Assembly: GCF_016584085.1 (NCBI RefSeq)
Contig: NZ_NRSJ01000040.1
Coordinates: forward strand, 1 to 47,972
Direction: 5' to 3'
DNA length: 47,972 nt
Source: Halochromatium glycolicum
Lineage (GTDB): Bacteria > Pseudomonadota > Gammaproteobacteria > Chromatiales > Chromatiaceae
The notes beneath the pieces were generated by a model that saw only the letters and a program-made list of their open reading frames with translations, was not told the origin of the DNA and did no database searches. The number at the start of each line of letters is the position of its first letter. The first letter of the stretch is position 1. The translations under genes and the position numbers were made by a program. Below, one piece after another: positions 16,121 to 25,367 of this stretch.

Positions 16121-17467
16121 GTGTCTTCACCAAAACGTGGCTTTTTCGCCCGCAACGCTAACGCAATCCGAAGCATGCGTACGCTGACCCTGGGTCAGGC
16201 CGCGGCTGTGGCGATCACCTTGGCCGGGACGCCGATCATCGCTCGAATTTACGACCCGTCCGAGTTTGGCATTGCGGCTTTCTTCGTTACCGTGGTTACC
16301 TTTTCGATGCCGTTTGCGACATTGACCTTCGATAACGGGATCATGATTTCGAAGGAGGATCGTGCTGCGGTCGGTGTCTTCCGCCTCGGCCTGCTCAGCG
16401 TAGTGGGCACCGCGCTTTTTCTGCTACTGGTTCTGTTGGTATTGGTTTTCGGCGGCTGGTTACCCCCGATTCTCTTGGCGCTCGGCGGCTGGCTGTACCT
16501 GTTGCCAGTGGCGCTCGTGGTTGCAGGGTTTAGCCGGATGCTCGAGTCCTGGAGTTTCCGCAAGCGGCGGCATGGTGGCATTGCGGTTGCGTCCGTCTGT
16601 GCCGCGGCTGGTACGACTGGTGGGAGGGTTGGCTATGGCCTGGTATTCGGACCCACGTTGGCTGGTCTGGTGTCCGGGTACCTCTTTGGAGCGTTCGCTC
16701 GCATGCTATTTCTGTTTAATACCGGCCGCAGTGGATTGCGGCAGGCGCTAGCGCTGCCCGACCAGGCGCCGATACGGGTGTCGCTGGCAAATCATCGAGA
16801 CTTTGCGCTGTTGGGCACTCCGACCGCTGTGCTGGCGAGCTTGGCCCGCAACCTGCCCGTCTTCATGCTGGGTTTGCTGTACGCACCGGAGATTGTGGGC
16901 CTATTCGCGATCTCCCGCGCCTTGATTCAACGACCGACTGAGGCATTGTTGACGAACATACGGCGGCTCAGCATCTTGCGGATTGGCAATCTCGTGAACA
17001 GCGGGGAGTCGCCGCTCCGCTCGTTCCAACGGACGATCACTTTCCTGTTCGCTATTGGCGTGGTGCCCGCGGCTGTGACCTTCCTCTACGGCGGTGAGCT
17101 CGTCGCTTGGCTACTGGGTGACAAATGGGTCGAGGCCGGTCCCTACGTGGAGCTATTGGTGCCGATGATCTTCCTAAGCCTGGTTTCGGCGCCTTCGGTT
17201 GCAGTTTACATCGCCTGTCGTCAACAGCGCATCCAGTTGCAGAACCAGATTGCGGGTACGATCGCGCGGATCATTGCTTTTCTCGGCATCTGGGCGGCGG
17301 GGCTGGAAGCGTACTGGGCAGTCGTGGGCTATGTGAGCGTCGGCGTGGTAATGTCCCTGATCGCTACCTATCGGGCCGCGAAGGTACTCCGCGATCCGGA
17401 GCTTGGCACCCGCTTGGCGGCCGTCCAGGCGGGGGTGCGGGTAATAGGCAGTGAGGCGTCTGAATGA
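16121..17467 (+). CDS. Polysaccharide flippase (Wzx-like, MOP superfamily)
   Basis: A 448-aa membrane protein with about twelve hydrophobic segments. Its N-terminal region (TLGQAAAVAITLAGTPIIAR, IYDPSEFGIAAFF) is the typical start of Polysacc_synt/Wzx flippases. It should flip the lipid-linked repeat unit across the inner membrane. The start is GTG at 16121; no strong ribosome site is visible and 103 bp separate it from the polymerase. It is the only flippase in the window, which fits a single repeat-unit pathway. Confidence 0.88.
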   Translation: MSSPKRGFFARNANAIRSMRTLTLGQAAAVAITLAGTPIIARIYDPSEFGIAAFFVTVVTFSMPFATLTFDNGIMISKEDRAAVGVFRLGLLSVVGTALFLLLVLLVLVFGGWLPPILLALGGWLYLLPVALVVAGFSRMLESWSFRKRRHGGIAVASVCAAAGTTGGRVGYGLVFGPTLAGLVSGYLFGAFARMLFLFNTGRSGLRQALALPDQAPIRVSLANHRDFALLGTPTAVLASLARNLPVFMLGLLYAPEIVGLFAISRALIQRPTEALLTNIRRLSILRIGNLVNSGESPLRSFQRTITFLFAIGVVPAAVTFLYGGELVAWLLGDKWVEAGPYVELLVPMIFLSLVSAPSVAVYIACRQQRIQLQNQIAGTIARIIAFLGIWAAGLEAYWAVVGYVSVGVVMSLIATYRAAKVLRDPELGTRLAAVQAGVRVIGSEASE

Positions 17468-17520
17468 AATGGGAATGAGGGTAGGATTGAAACAGAAGGG
17501 ACTTAAACGAGGCGAGCGCG

Positions 17521-18513
17521 ATGGATCTGCGTGAGACGCAACTGAGCACCGCAGTGGTAATCTGCACGCTGAATCGCCCGGACGATATCCAGCGTACCGT
17601 GCAGTCTCTGTGCCGGCAGACGGTAACCCCGAATCAACTGGTCGTGGTGGATGCGGGTGAGCTGGGAGACGTGGTGAACGCGCTGGCGGCAAGCGCGGCG
17701 TCTGCCGGCATAGCTTTCGATTACTTCAACGCCAGTCCAAGTACGACGCGGCAGCGTAACCTGGGCGCCGAGCGCGTCCGTTCGGATATCGTCTTCTTCA
17801 TGGACGACGATATCGATCTGGACCCAGCCTATATCGAGATCATTCGCGGCGTGTACGAAGAAGATACTTCCGGCCGTATCGCTGGGGCCGCAGGTGTCGA
17901 TCGCTCAGTTCCCGCCGTAACCAAATCGCTGCAGCTATACCGAAAGCTTTTCATGCTCCGAGAGGAGCGTGCTGATGGCGTTCCGCGTCTCAAGCGCTCG
18001 AATTTCCCGATCCTAGTCCCGCATCCATCGCGTCGGGTGCTCTGTGAGGTGCTCCCGAGCACGGCCGTGAGCTACAGGACGGTGGTTTTCAATCAACATC
18101 GATTCGACGACGAGCTTGATGGTTACGTGATGGCAGAAGACATCGATCTCTCCTACCGCGTCTCAAGGGAATTCGAGCTGTGCGTCACGCCTGAGGCCCA
18201 TTTCAACCATCACCGCTCGAAGGTCTCGCGGGCCTCAGTCCGCGAGCGTGAAATGCGTCGCGTCTATTTTACCCAGTACTTTTTTAAAAAGAATCAAGGC
18301 AGTTCCTTGTTGAGCTTCGTCGCGCGGTGTTGGGCGTTAGTTGGTCTCGGAACGCTCTATGCTAAACGCTCGGCCACCCTCCGGAACGCTGACTTGATCG
18401 CAGGCTTTCTCGACGGCGTCATGCTGTGTCGGCAGCGCCAGCTTCTCGGGCCTGGTGCTTTGCGCCGGGCGGCCGATGGCTACTATTCGCTGCAGCGCGG
18501 GAAGGTGAACTGA
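17521..18513 (+). CDS. Glycosyltransferase family 2
   Basis: A 330-aa GT-A-fold enzyme. The nucleotide-sugar binding start is STAVVICTLNRPDDIQRTVQSL, and the metal-binding acidic motif FFMDDDIDLDP is near residue 94. A later AEDIDLSYR matches the ED-type catalytic base region. Start supported by GAGGCGAG just upstream. It ends one base before the next gene starts. It should add one sugar to the repeat unit; donor and linkage are not readable. Confidence 0.9.
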   Translation: MDLRETQLSTAVVICTLNRPDDIQRTVQSLCRQTVTPNQLVVVDAGELGDVVNALAASAASAGIAFDYFNASPSTTRQRNLGAERVRSDIVFFMDDDIDLDPAYIEIIRGVYEEDTSGRIAGAAGVDRSVPAVTKSLQLYRKLFMLREERADGVPRLKRSNFPILVPHPSRRVLCEVLPSTAVSYRTVVFNQHRFDDELDGYVMAEDIDLSYRVSREFELCVTPEAHFNHHRSKVSRASVREREMRRVYFTQYFFKKNQGSSLLSFVARCWALVGLGTLYAKRSATLRNADLIAGFLDGVMLCRQRQLLGPGALRRAADGYYSLQRGKVN

Positions 18514-18514
18514 G

Positions 18515-19717
18515 ATGCGACGGATCGGCATATTGACCTTCGTCTGGGGTTACAACCCAGGGACGCTGCTGCAGGCGGACGCGGTGCGAATCCTCTTTCA
18601 ACGGCGATTCCCGGACGCCCAGGTCTCCATAATCAACTACCAACCGGGAGCGAGGCGGCGCAAGCCGTCCCTAAACGTGTTCGGGATGCGAAATGCCCGG
18701 CGAACATGGCAGGTGTTTCGCCAGACACGAGCGTTTGACCAATTCCGGCGCGGTCGACTTGGCCTGGTCAGCACGCCGGTTCGTACGCATGAGTATCGGG
18801 CCGCGCTCGCCTCTGTCATCGCGGAGGATTTTGACGCCATAGTCGTAGGCAGTGACCAGGTCTGGGAGATCACGCCGGACGATCGCAAGGTTCCGGTGCC
18901 ATTCCCGAATGTGTTCTGGCTCGGGCCTGAGGTCCCTGCGCGCAAGTACGCTTGCGCCGCATCGGCTGGTGCAACCGATACGACCCTACTGCCTGACCCA
19001 ACTCGCGAGCAGGTAAGGACTCTGGCGGCGAACTTCGATCTGGTCGGCGTACGAGACGAAATCACCGAATCGATGATGCGCGACTTTGCGGTTGTGGAGG
19101 CGGAGCGTATCGTGCGCATGCCGGACCCAACCTTCGGTGTCGATTTTCCGGAGACCAGCATTGCCGCTCGATTGAGGACACGCGGTCTGGATCTCGAGCG
19201 ACCCATCGTTGGCGTAGGGCTAGCCGATCGACTCGGGATTCGCCGCATCGTCGTTGAAGAGTTGCTGTCTCGTGACTACCAGATCCTAAGTATCGGGCAG
19301 GCCCCCATGCGCGAGCGTGAGGTCGTTGACAGCCCCGCGATCTCACCCTATGAGTGGGCGGATGTATTTCGGTTCCTGACGCTAACGATTACGGACCGGT
19401 TCCATGCGTCGGTATTTTCGCTCAAACACGCTGTTCCATTCATCGGGATCGACCTCAGCCCGCACAGGATGACTAGTGGTGGGGCGTCGAAAATTGAGAC
19501 GTTGGTCAAAGAAATCGGCATCCCAGCAGGACTCCGATTCGCCGGCGACGAGGTTGCCGCCGACCCGACAAGACTGACCAAAGCCATCGACTCATTGCTG
19601 AGTGACTATGATCGCAAGCAGGTAGTGGAGTGCCAAGCTCCGCTGCGTAACCGCATCGAAACATACCTCGATCGCGTTGCGCAGATAGAAGTGGGCGACA
19701 GTCGGACGGCGGCCTAA
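18515..19717 (+). CDS. Polysaccharide pyruvyl transferase family protein
   Basis: A 400-aa protein matching the PS_pyruv_trans pattern: an N-terminal GILTFVWGYNPGTLLQADAV, a central AIVVGSDQVWEI, and the C-terminal TITDRFHASVFSLKHAVPFIGID, where the DRFHA motif is characteristic. The family transfers pyruvate from phosphoenolpyruvate to sugar hydroxyls, although some members act on other groups. Pyruvate ketals would add more negative charge to an already sulfated polymer. Translationally close to the GT2 gene (1-bp gap). Confidence 0.88.
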   Translation: MRRIGILTFVWGYNPGTLLQADAVRILFQRRFPDAQVSIINYQPGARRRKPSLNVFGMRNARRTWQVFRQTRAFDQFRRGRLGLVSTPVRTHEYRAALASVIAEDFDAIVVGSDQVWEITPDDRKVPVPFPNVFWLGPEVPARKYACAASAGATDTTLLPDPTREQVRTLAANFDLVGVRDEITESMMRDFAVVEAERIVRMPDPTFGVDFPETSIAARLRTRGLDLERPIVGVGLADRLGIRRIVVEELLSRDYQILSIGQAPMREREVVDSPAISPYEWADVFRFLTLTITDRFHASVFSLKHAVPFIGIDLSPHRMTSGGASKIETLVKEIGIPAGLRFAGDEVAADPTRLTKAIDSLLSDYDRKQVVECQAPLRNRIETYLDRVAQIEVGDSRTAA

Positions 19718-19753
19718 CCTGTTGCGGTTCCCAACCGATCGCGGCAATTCACT

Positions 19754-21211
19754 ATGAAACTCCTGATTATTGGCATCGACGGTGGTGACCAACGGGTCTT
19801 CGATGCTTACTCCATGCCATATTATGAGCAGTTGCGGAAGCGCATGAGCGCGCGCACGGTCACCGAGGATCTGCACAGCCGCGGTTGGGCCGAGATTGTT
19901 TCCGGCCGCCCGGGCATGGAAACTGGGGCGCTATACATGGCCCCCAAGCTCGACGGGAGCCTCGGCTTCAGCGATTCTTTTCAGATCGCAAGTATGCTGG
20001 AGCTTCCTTACGTCACGCCGATCTGGAACCTGGCTTCACGTCGCGGTGCGACGGTCGGCGTGATGAACCTGCCATCCGCATCCAAGGCGATTCCGGTCAA
20101 CGGCTTCTTCGTTGGCAGTGGCGGCGGTGGTTTGCACAAGGTGGACGGTGTCCCTAAGAGGTTGGTCTATCCCGACGATCTGCTCGGCGAACTTGAGCAG
20201 GGCGGTTACATCGTGGATATCCGTTTCAAGTCCTCTGGCATCCGGGATTTAGAGGCGTTGTTCGATCGGCTCGGGCGCATGGAAGCCGAACGGGTCGCGG
20301 CGTTTGTTCGGTGCTGCCAGGCGCGATCGACCGATTTCGGGTTCGTCATTGACCGAGCGACCACCGTGGTGCAGTACCTACTGCGCAAGGTTATCGAGGA
20401 CCGCATGGCCGGGGATGCTGGCAATCAGACCGAGCTAGAAGCGCTGGCGTCACAACTGCTCGAACGCTTCTATCAGCAGGTCGACGAAAACCTGATGCGG
20501 CTCGTCGAGGAATTGCAGCCTAATCACCTAGTGCTGACGGCGGACCATGGCTGCGTTCCATATCGATATAAGGGTAACGTCAACGATCTGCTGGCAGCTA
20601 ATGGGTGGCAGGCTGTTGCTGGAAAAGCCGGCTCGACCCTGGCGCGATTGAGGCGCAGTGTGCGCCGGATGCTGCCGCGTTCTGCGACGCAGGCGCTAAA
20701 GGGCAGTCTGCCGGCCGCGGTCAAGGGTGCGCACGAGGCGTTCGATCGTAGCGGAACCAAGGCCTTTGGCCATTATCATATTCCAGGCGTCTTCATCAAC
20801 GATAAGCGCCGTTTCGGCGGACCAGTGGCTGATGGCGCTGAGACCGTTGGTCTGGTTGAAAAGATCTGTGCGGCGATCAACGCAGATTCAGAGGCACAGC
20901 GCTTCGGGTTATCCGCTCGCCCATACCGATCTGAATATCCGCATGTGCGATTTGCAGACAAGCTGCCGGACGTCTGGATAGACAAGCCGGATGAACTCTT
21001 GTTCGATCACAAGACTTCCGGGCTGGTCGTTTCCAATCCGAACTACAGCCCGATGCGCGACCTCGATTCCGTGAATGAGGATATGTACACCGGACAGAAG
21101 GGCCGGCATCCAATTTTACTCGTCGATCACGAGCTGGAGGGGTTGTCTCGACCCGAGGACCCGCCGGACCTGCGACAGATTCACTCGCTCGTCGGGCGCG
21201 TGTTCGACTGA
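19754..21211 (+). CDS. Alkaline-phosphatase-superfamily protein (phosphodiesterase/sulfatase-like) with altered nucleophile site
   Basis: A 485-aa protein starting with the metal site KLLIIGIDGGD (D9). The second metal site VLTADHG (D264, H265) and a later FGHYHIPGVFI are present, as in type I phosphodiesterases and nucleotide pyrophosphatases. The segment that normally carries the Thr/Ser/Cys nucleophile (of the form W-T-S-I-x-T-G) reads GWAEIVSG here, so Ala46 stands where Thr is expected. It lacks a signal peptide. Possible roles include a modified transferase or hydrolase acting on EPS intermediates, or a non-catalytic relative. Last gene of the rightward block before the 694-bp gap. Confidence 0.8.
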   Translation: MKLLIIGIDGGDQRVFDAYSMPYYEQLRKRMSARTVTEDLHSRGWAEIVSGRPGMETGALYMAPKLDGSLGFSDSFQIASMLELPYVTPIWNLASRRGATVGVMNLPSASKAIPVNGFFVGSGGGGLHKVDGVPKRLVYPDDLLGELEQGGYIVDIRFKSSGIRDLEALFDRLGRMEAERVAAFVRCCQARSTDFGFVIDRATTVVQYLLRKVIEDRMAGDAGNQTELEALASQLLERFYQQVDENLMRLVEELQPNHLVLTADHGCVPYRYKGNVNDLLAANGWQAVAGKAGSTLARLRRSVRRMLPRSATQALKGSLPAAVKGAHEAFDRSGTKAFGHYHIPGVFINDKRRFGGPVADGAETVGLVEKICAAINADSEAQRFGLSARPYRSEYPHVRFADKLPDVWIDKPDELLFDHKTSGLVVSNPNYSPMRDLDSVNEDMYTGQKGRHPILLVDHELEGLSRPEDPPDLRQIHSLVGRVFD

Positions 21212-21223
21212 TATCGCACACGA

Positions 21224-21319
21224 TGGGTTTATTCGGCTTATAAGGTTTCGAGCCCCAAATCATCGTCACTGAGTTCTACGGTCATCGTGGGTTTATTCGG
21301 CTTATAAGGTTTCGAGCCC
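21224..21319. repeat. Two perfect 32-bp direct repeats separated by 32 bp
   Basis: Copies at 21224-21255 and 21288-21319 begin TGGGTTTATTCGGCTTATAA and end GAGCCC. The unit contains the palindrome CTTATAAG. Both lie just after the stop of the phosphodiesterase-like gene. There are only two copies and no cas genes, so this is not called a CRISPR array. Confidence 0.85.
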
Positions 21320-21905
21320 GCTGTGAGCGAGGCTTGGTGGCGGCGAACTAACTGCACCAGCGCCCGCGTGCGTAAAGGCTGGTGCTGGTAGCCGCGACCG
21401 GGGCAGGCAAACCTCTTCGACCAGCGCCAGCGCTCAAGGCCCGGCTCGCACTGCTGCCCGCTTCCTTAGGTGGAGAGACACTGCCTGAGACTCAACCCTT
21501 TCTGAAACTCGATCGGGTTCCGTGCGATGCCCCTCCTTTGCAACCGGTTCCGGTAGCAGGAATGGTGGACCCTTCGCGCTTAACCGGCTGACCCTTGTGT
21601 ATAATCTGGTCATCCCAAATTCTGCTTTGCAGCGCCACTAGCCGGACTTCGCATATGCATCGTGCTGCCGGCCGGAGTCGACGATCCTACTCAGCAGCCA
21701 TACCGAAGGAATCCAGGGGGAGACTTAGAAGGAGCCTCGGCCCCACTTGCCTCCCTTCAACAAGCTCTGCGATACTCACGCTCCAGGAGCGCTAAGCGGG
21801 TGGACATAGTCGCGCCAAATTCCAGAGAGTTGAGCGTTAGCGGCCACGTACATAGCACTCGTCAAACCAATTAATTCCTTTGTAGATTTATAACAGGAAA
21901 GGGAG
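21320..21905. other. Long leader region before the FG-GAP protein gene
   Basis: No credible gene in about 590 bp. An 8-bp inverted repeat (GCACCAGC, 21354-21361; GCTGGTGC, 21378-21385) could end upstream transcription but has no T-run. A perfect -10 hexamer TATAAT at 21600-21605 has no good -35; if used it gives a leader of about 300 nt. I looked for a cyclic-di-GMP riboswitch here and found none. Confidence 0.4.
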
Positions 21906-24900
21906 ATGCGCTTGAAAAGGCACCTGGTGACCACTGGAAACGCCGCTCCGCGAACGAGCTGGAAGGCCCGAGGCCGACGCTTCGCTAACCGCCGGTGCCT
22001 GGCAACCATGACGTTCGGGAGTCGGCTAGATGCACGCGGACGAATGTCGCGTGCCACATCGGCTGGCATTGTCGCGGTGTTGATCATCGGGGCTGTAGCA
22101 TTTTCCGACGCACTCGCAATCAACTTTGAGGTCGTCACGGACGGGTCTAACATCGACTACTTCGGAGAAAGCAAAGGCGCGGCCTGGGGGGATTTCAACC
22201 AGGACGGATGGCCCGATATCTGGGTCACCAACCGCTACAGTCCGTTTGCGCTCTACGTCAATAACGGCGATGGTAGCTTCGTCGATTCTTCTTCGGTCAT
22301 CGATACACCGGGCCAGGGAGCCTATGGAGCGGCCTGGGGTGATTTCGACAATGACGGCGACGCCGACATCCTGAACATGGGACCGGGGGGATGCGGAGGA
22401 ATCTGCGGTTCGGTTACGTCCAATAAATTTCTGGTCAATGAGCGAGGCTTTCTAGTTGATCAAACGCTGACCTTCAACCTAACCTATCCCGAGCACCGCG
22501 GCAGGATGTCGCTTTGGTTCGACTGGAACAACGACGGCCGGTTGGATGTGTTGTTTGCGGGTGTGGCTCGTCCTGACGGCCTGGGGCCGTCTGCAATATT
22601 TACGCAAACAGATTACCAGTTTGTCGATGATACCTGGATGACCGGCCTATCGTCTGGGTCCAGCTTGCAAGGTCAATTGGCGCGCCTAACGCCTGGGGGG
22701 CGCCCCTTTGTCTTCCTGCTCGGGCCGCGTTGGGTGTCCTCCCCACGGGCGGTCTATGACTATACCTCGCTTCCCTTCGTAGACAGCAGAGAGAGCCTAG
22801 GTATTGGGAGCTGGTCAGACGTAACCGACGCCGTTATCGCCGACCTGAACGGCGATCTCAAGTCTGACATGTTTCTGACGCGGTGGGAGTATTCTACTGC
22901 GGCTACTAAAACCGGCCCCGCGCAGGTTGACGCCTGGCTTCGCGTCAATTCGGATCAGAAGGGGTTCCGGTTCAAGGCCCCGGGTCAAGTACAGTTCACT
23001 ATTGTAGAGGCGGGACTCGTGCTTGGCGAAGTCTACATCGGCGCCGCTGCTGCGATTCAGGTGGACAGTTTTACCTTTACGCTGTCAAGCAATGATCCGG
23101 ACACGCATGGGATCTATCCGCACTCCCCAGGGAGGGATACAGGCATCTACATCGGCTATGATCCGGCGACGCAGGTCTGGGAAGTGCAACACAGTGACTC
23201 AGAGCCAGCGGGCCGTTTCGTCCGCGTGCGCGCTGACATGGACATCTCAGAGTTCCGCACGGTCGGCTTCGAGAGTTCCGATGGCGCGCTGACAGATCGT
23301 TTGCTCCTGCAGACTGACGAAGGTTTTACGGAGGCTACGACAGACGCCGGCCTGGACTGGCCGACGTCCTGCAACTCGGTGATCGCCGCCGACTTCGACA
23401 ACGACATGGACCTCGACCTGTACCTTGTCTGTCTCAGTCCACTCGAAAATCGACCCAATATTCTGTATGAAAACCTCGGCGACGGGACCTTTGTTGAAGT
23501 CCCGGGCGCCGGCGGTGCGGCTGGGAGCTCGGTCGGACGAGGAGACGGTGCAGCGGCCGCCGACTACGACCGCGACGGATTCATTGACCTGTTCGTCACC
23601 AATGGATGGCACGGGCCGGCACCGTATAACGAAGGGCCCCATCAGCTTTTCCGTAACCTAGGTAATGCCAATCACTGGCTGGAGATCGATCTCGAGGGCA
23701 CGCGCTCGAATCGTGATGGCATTGGCGCCCAAGTCCTGGCGACCGCTGGCGGCGTCACGCAGGTGCGCGATCAGAACGCAGGGATCCATCAGTTCAATCA
23801 AGACCATCAACGCCTGCATTTCGGTCTCGGCCCCAACGTCCGTGTCGACGAGTTGGTCATTCATTGGCCGAGCGGTATCGAGCAACGGCTCGCTGAGATT
23901 CCCGCCGACCAGATCATTCGCATCGCCGAGCCCGGCCCGCCCTTCGCTCCCGGAGCGCCCGTTTACGTTCCGGGGCAGGATGCGGGCGTCTACCTCTGGA
24001 AGGAGACCTTCGATGGCCCCTATCACTTGCGGGTCTCTGCTGACTGGGACTCTGACTCCCCCTATGCGCTGGTTGAGACGACACTCCTGGCGGAACGGCC
24101 GGTCGACGCCGTCCTACCGGTGGCACTGGAAGCGAATGACGTCCTCACTCACCGACAGAATAGGCTCTCCCTGACCAGCTGGGTCGGGCCCTCGGACGAC
24201 GGCGTGAATTTCGCAGTGCCTGGGGGTACAGACGCACTCATTTCGGTGCAACAAGACGGGGTATCAAACCCGCGGCAGCTTCATGTAGGGCCCTCAGGAG
24301 AGCCGATTCCGGCGGCAGGGTTCGTGCTGAATGCCGACGATCTTCCGGCCATGCCCAACTTCAAACCGGGCCAGGATCTCGGGCTATTCATCGGGGAGGA
24401 AGCCGGAGCGCAGGTGGTGACGGCTCGATGGAGCGGCGATGACATGAGACATCGCTCGGCATTCTCCCTCCTATCATCGGAGCCCCTGCTCGCCGTGAAC
24501 CCCGTAAGGTTGGAATCCGATGATGTCGTCACGACCGGACCCTATCATGCCCAGGTTCGCGGTTCCCTCGTTAACTGGCAGGATGGCGTCGACGTCGAGA
24601 TCGTTCTGGGTTCCATACTGGGGATTGCTTACGAGCAGGACGGTCTGATGCAACCTCATCTAGTTAATCCTGCAACACGGGATCTTGGTATGCCGAATGC
24701 CTACCGTCTGCCGCGGGCAGAACCTTACGGCAAACCGGTATACGATCCTGGTACTGAAGCGGGCTTGTTCCTGTGGAAGGATAAGGCGACCGGTACCTGG
24801 CATTTGCGTGGTGCGGCGGGCGGTGGGTATAGCCGTTACGCAGGCGAGCTTGTGTCAGACCAACCCTTTACAACGGTCTCCGCTGTTGGGCTCGAGGCAA

Positions 24901-25115
24901 ATGATGTCCTGGACACCACGGAGCCGGCTCGGATCGCATTTGATTTGCAAATGTGGCAGCAATGGCAAGATGGGATCGATTTCCAATTCCCGCCGGAGGC
25001 GAACGTCTCCTTTACTCTGCAGCCGCATGCGGACGACAGTCCTGCCGATGCGCTTCAGATCGGCGCTGAACGCTGGCCCGTCGAGCAGGTACCGCTCGAT
25101 ATCAGTGGGTGGTAA
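21906..25115 (+). CDS. Secreted FG-GAP/VCBS repeat protein with ASPIC/UnbV domain and four internal modules
   Basis: A 1069-aa exported protein. At least six Ca-binding-like repeats are seen (AAWGDFNQDGWPDIWVTN, AAWGDFDNDGDADI, AADFDNDMDLDLYL, AADYDRDGFIDLFVTN), the pattern of integrin-like FG-GAP/VCBS propellers. An ASPIC/UnbV domain follows (about 590-680: GIGAQVLATAGG, LVIHWPSGIEQ). The C-terminal third holds three related modules starting PGQDAGVYLW (near 685), PGQDLGLFIG (821) and PGTEAGLFLW (944); a fourth (PGRDTGIYIG, 408) is inserted between propeller repeats. AGGA seven bases before ATG 21906 supports that start, but the evident signal peptide begins at residue 47 (MSRATSAGIVAVLIIGA). 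Probably a surface or matrix protein with sugar-binding modules; the role is inferred. Confidence 0.85.
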   Translation: MRLKRHLVTTGNAAPRTSWKARGRRFANRRCLATMTFGSRLDARGRMSRATSAGIVAVLIIGAVAFSDALAINFEVVTDGSNIDYFGESKGAAWGDFNQDGWPDIWVTNRYSPFALYVNNGDGSFVDSSSVIDTPGQGAYGAAWGDFDNDGDADILNMGPGGCGGICGSVTSNKFLVNERGFLVDQTLTFNLTYPEHRGRMSLWFDWNNDGRLDVLFAGVARPDGLGPSAIFTQTDYQFVDDTWMTGLSSGSSLQGQLARLTPGGRPFVFLLGPRWVSSPRAVYDYTSLPFVDSRESLGIGSWSDVTDAVIADLNGDLKSDMFLTRWEYSTAATKTGPAQVDAWLRVNSDQKGFRFKAPGQVQFTIVEAGLVLGEVYIGAAAAIQVDSFTFTLSSNDPDTHGIYPHSPGRDTGIYIGYDPATQVWEVQHSDSEPAGRFVRVRADMDISEFRTVGFESSDGALTDRLLLQTDEGFTEATTDAGLDWPTSCNSVIAADFDNDMDLDLYLVCLSPLENRPNILYENLGDGTFVEVPGAGGAAGSSVGRGDGAAAADYDRDGFIDLFVTNGWHGPAPYNEGPHQLFRNLGNANHWLEIDLEGTRSNRDGIGAQVLATAGGVTQVRDQNAGIHQFNQDHQRLHFGLGPNVRVDELVIHWPSGIEQRLAEIPADQIIRIAEPGPPFAPGAPVYVPGQDAGVYLWKETFDGPYHLRVSADWDSDSPYALVETTLLAERPVDAVLPVALEANDVLTHRQNRLSLTSWVGPSDDGVNFAVPGGTDALISVQQDGVSNPRQLHVGPSGEPIPAAGFVLNADDLPAMPNFKPGQDLGLFIGEEAGAQVVTARWSGDDMRHRSAFSLLSSEPLLAVNPVRLESDDVVTTGPYHAQVRGSLVNWQDGVDVEIVLGSILGIAYEQDGLMQPHLVNPATRDLGMPNAYRLPRAEPYGKPVYDPGTEAGLFLWKDKATGTWHLRGAAGGGYSRYAGELVSDQPFTTVSAVGLEANDVLDTTEPARIAFDLQMWQQWQDGIDFQFPPEANVSFTLQPHADDSPADALQIGAERWPVEQVPLDISGW

Positions 25116-25121
25116 TGTTTC

Positions 25122-25146
25122 AAGGCCCCGGCAAAGTCGGGGCCTT
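25122..25146 (+). terminator. Hairpin terminator after FG-GAP gene
   Basis: A perfect 9-bp stem (AAGGCCCCG, 25122-25130; CGGGGCCTT, 25138-25146) with a 7-nt loop lies 7 bp after the stop. T-run is short, but A/T pairs at the stem base make it symmetrical, so it could serve both this gene and the convergent one. Confidence 0.75.
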
Positions 25147-25367
25147 GATAAAGGTTAAAGGTGGGGCCTCGAGTATGTGATCTGTGCAGGCGCAATCCTG
25201 CCGATCGGGACGCTCTAGCTGCGCGCGCTTGAGAGCCTACGAGTCCCGGAAACGCGTGGCCAGCCATCCGCTACCTTCGCGGCCGACAGGGCGGAGGGCA
25301 GCAGGTGCCCTGCCACCAAGAGCAAGGCAAGATGCGTGGGTTGCGCGTTGACCAGTCACTAGCGCGA

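Noticed and set aside
21224..21319. Possible mini-CRISPR (32-bp repeat, 32-bp spacer)
   Set aside because: Only two copies, one spacer, no cas genes in 48 kb, and the repeat does not look like a known CRISPR repeat.
21600..21905. A second cyclic-di-GMP riboswitch before the FG-GAP gene
   Set aside because: A CTTTGC motif is present, but the rest of the GEMM core is absent on either strand.
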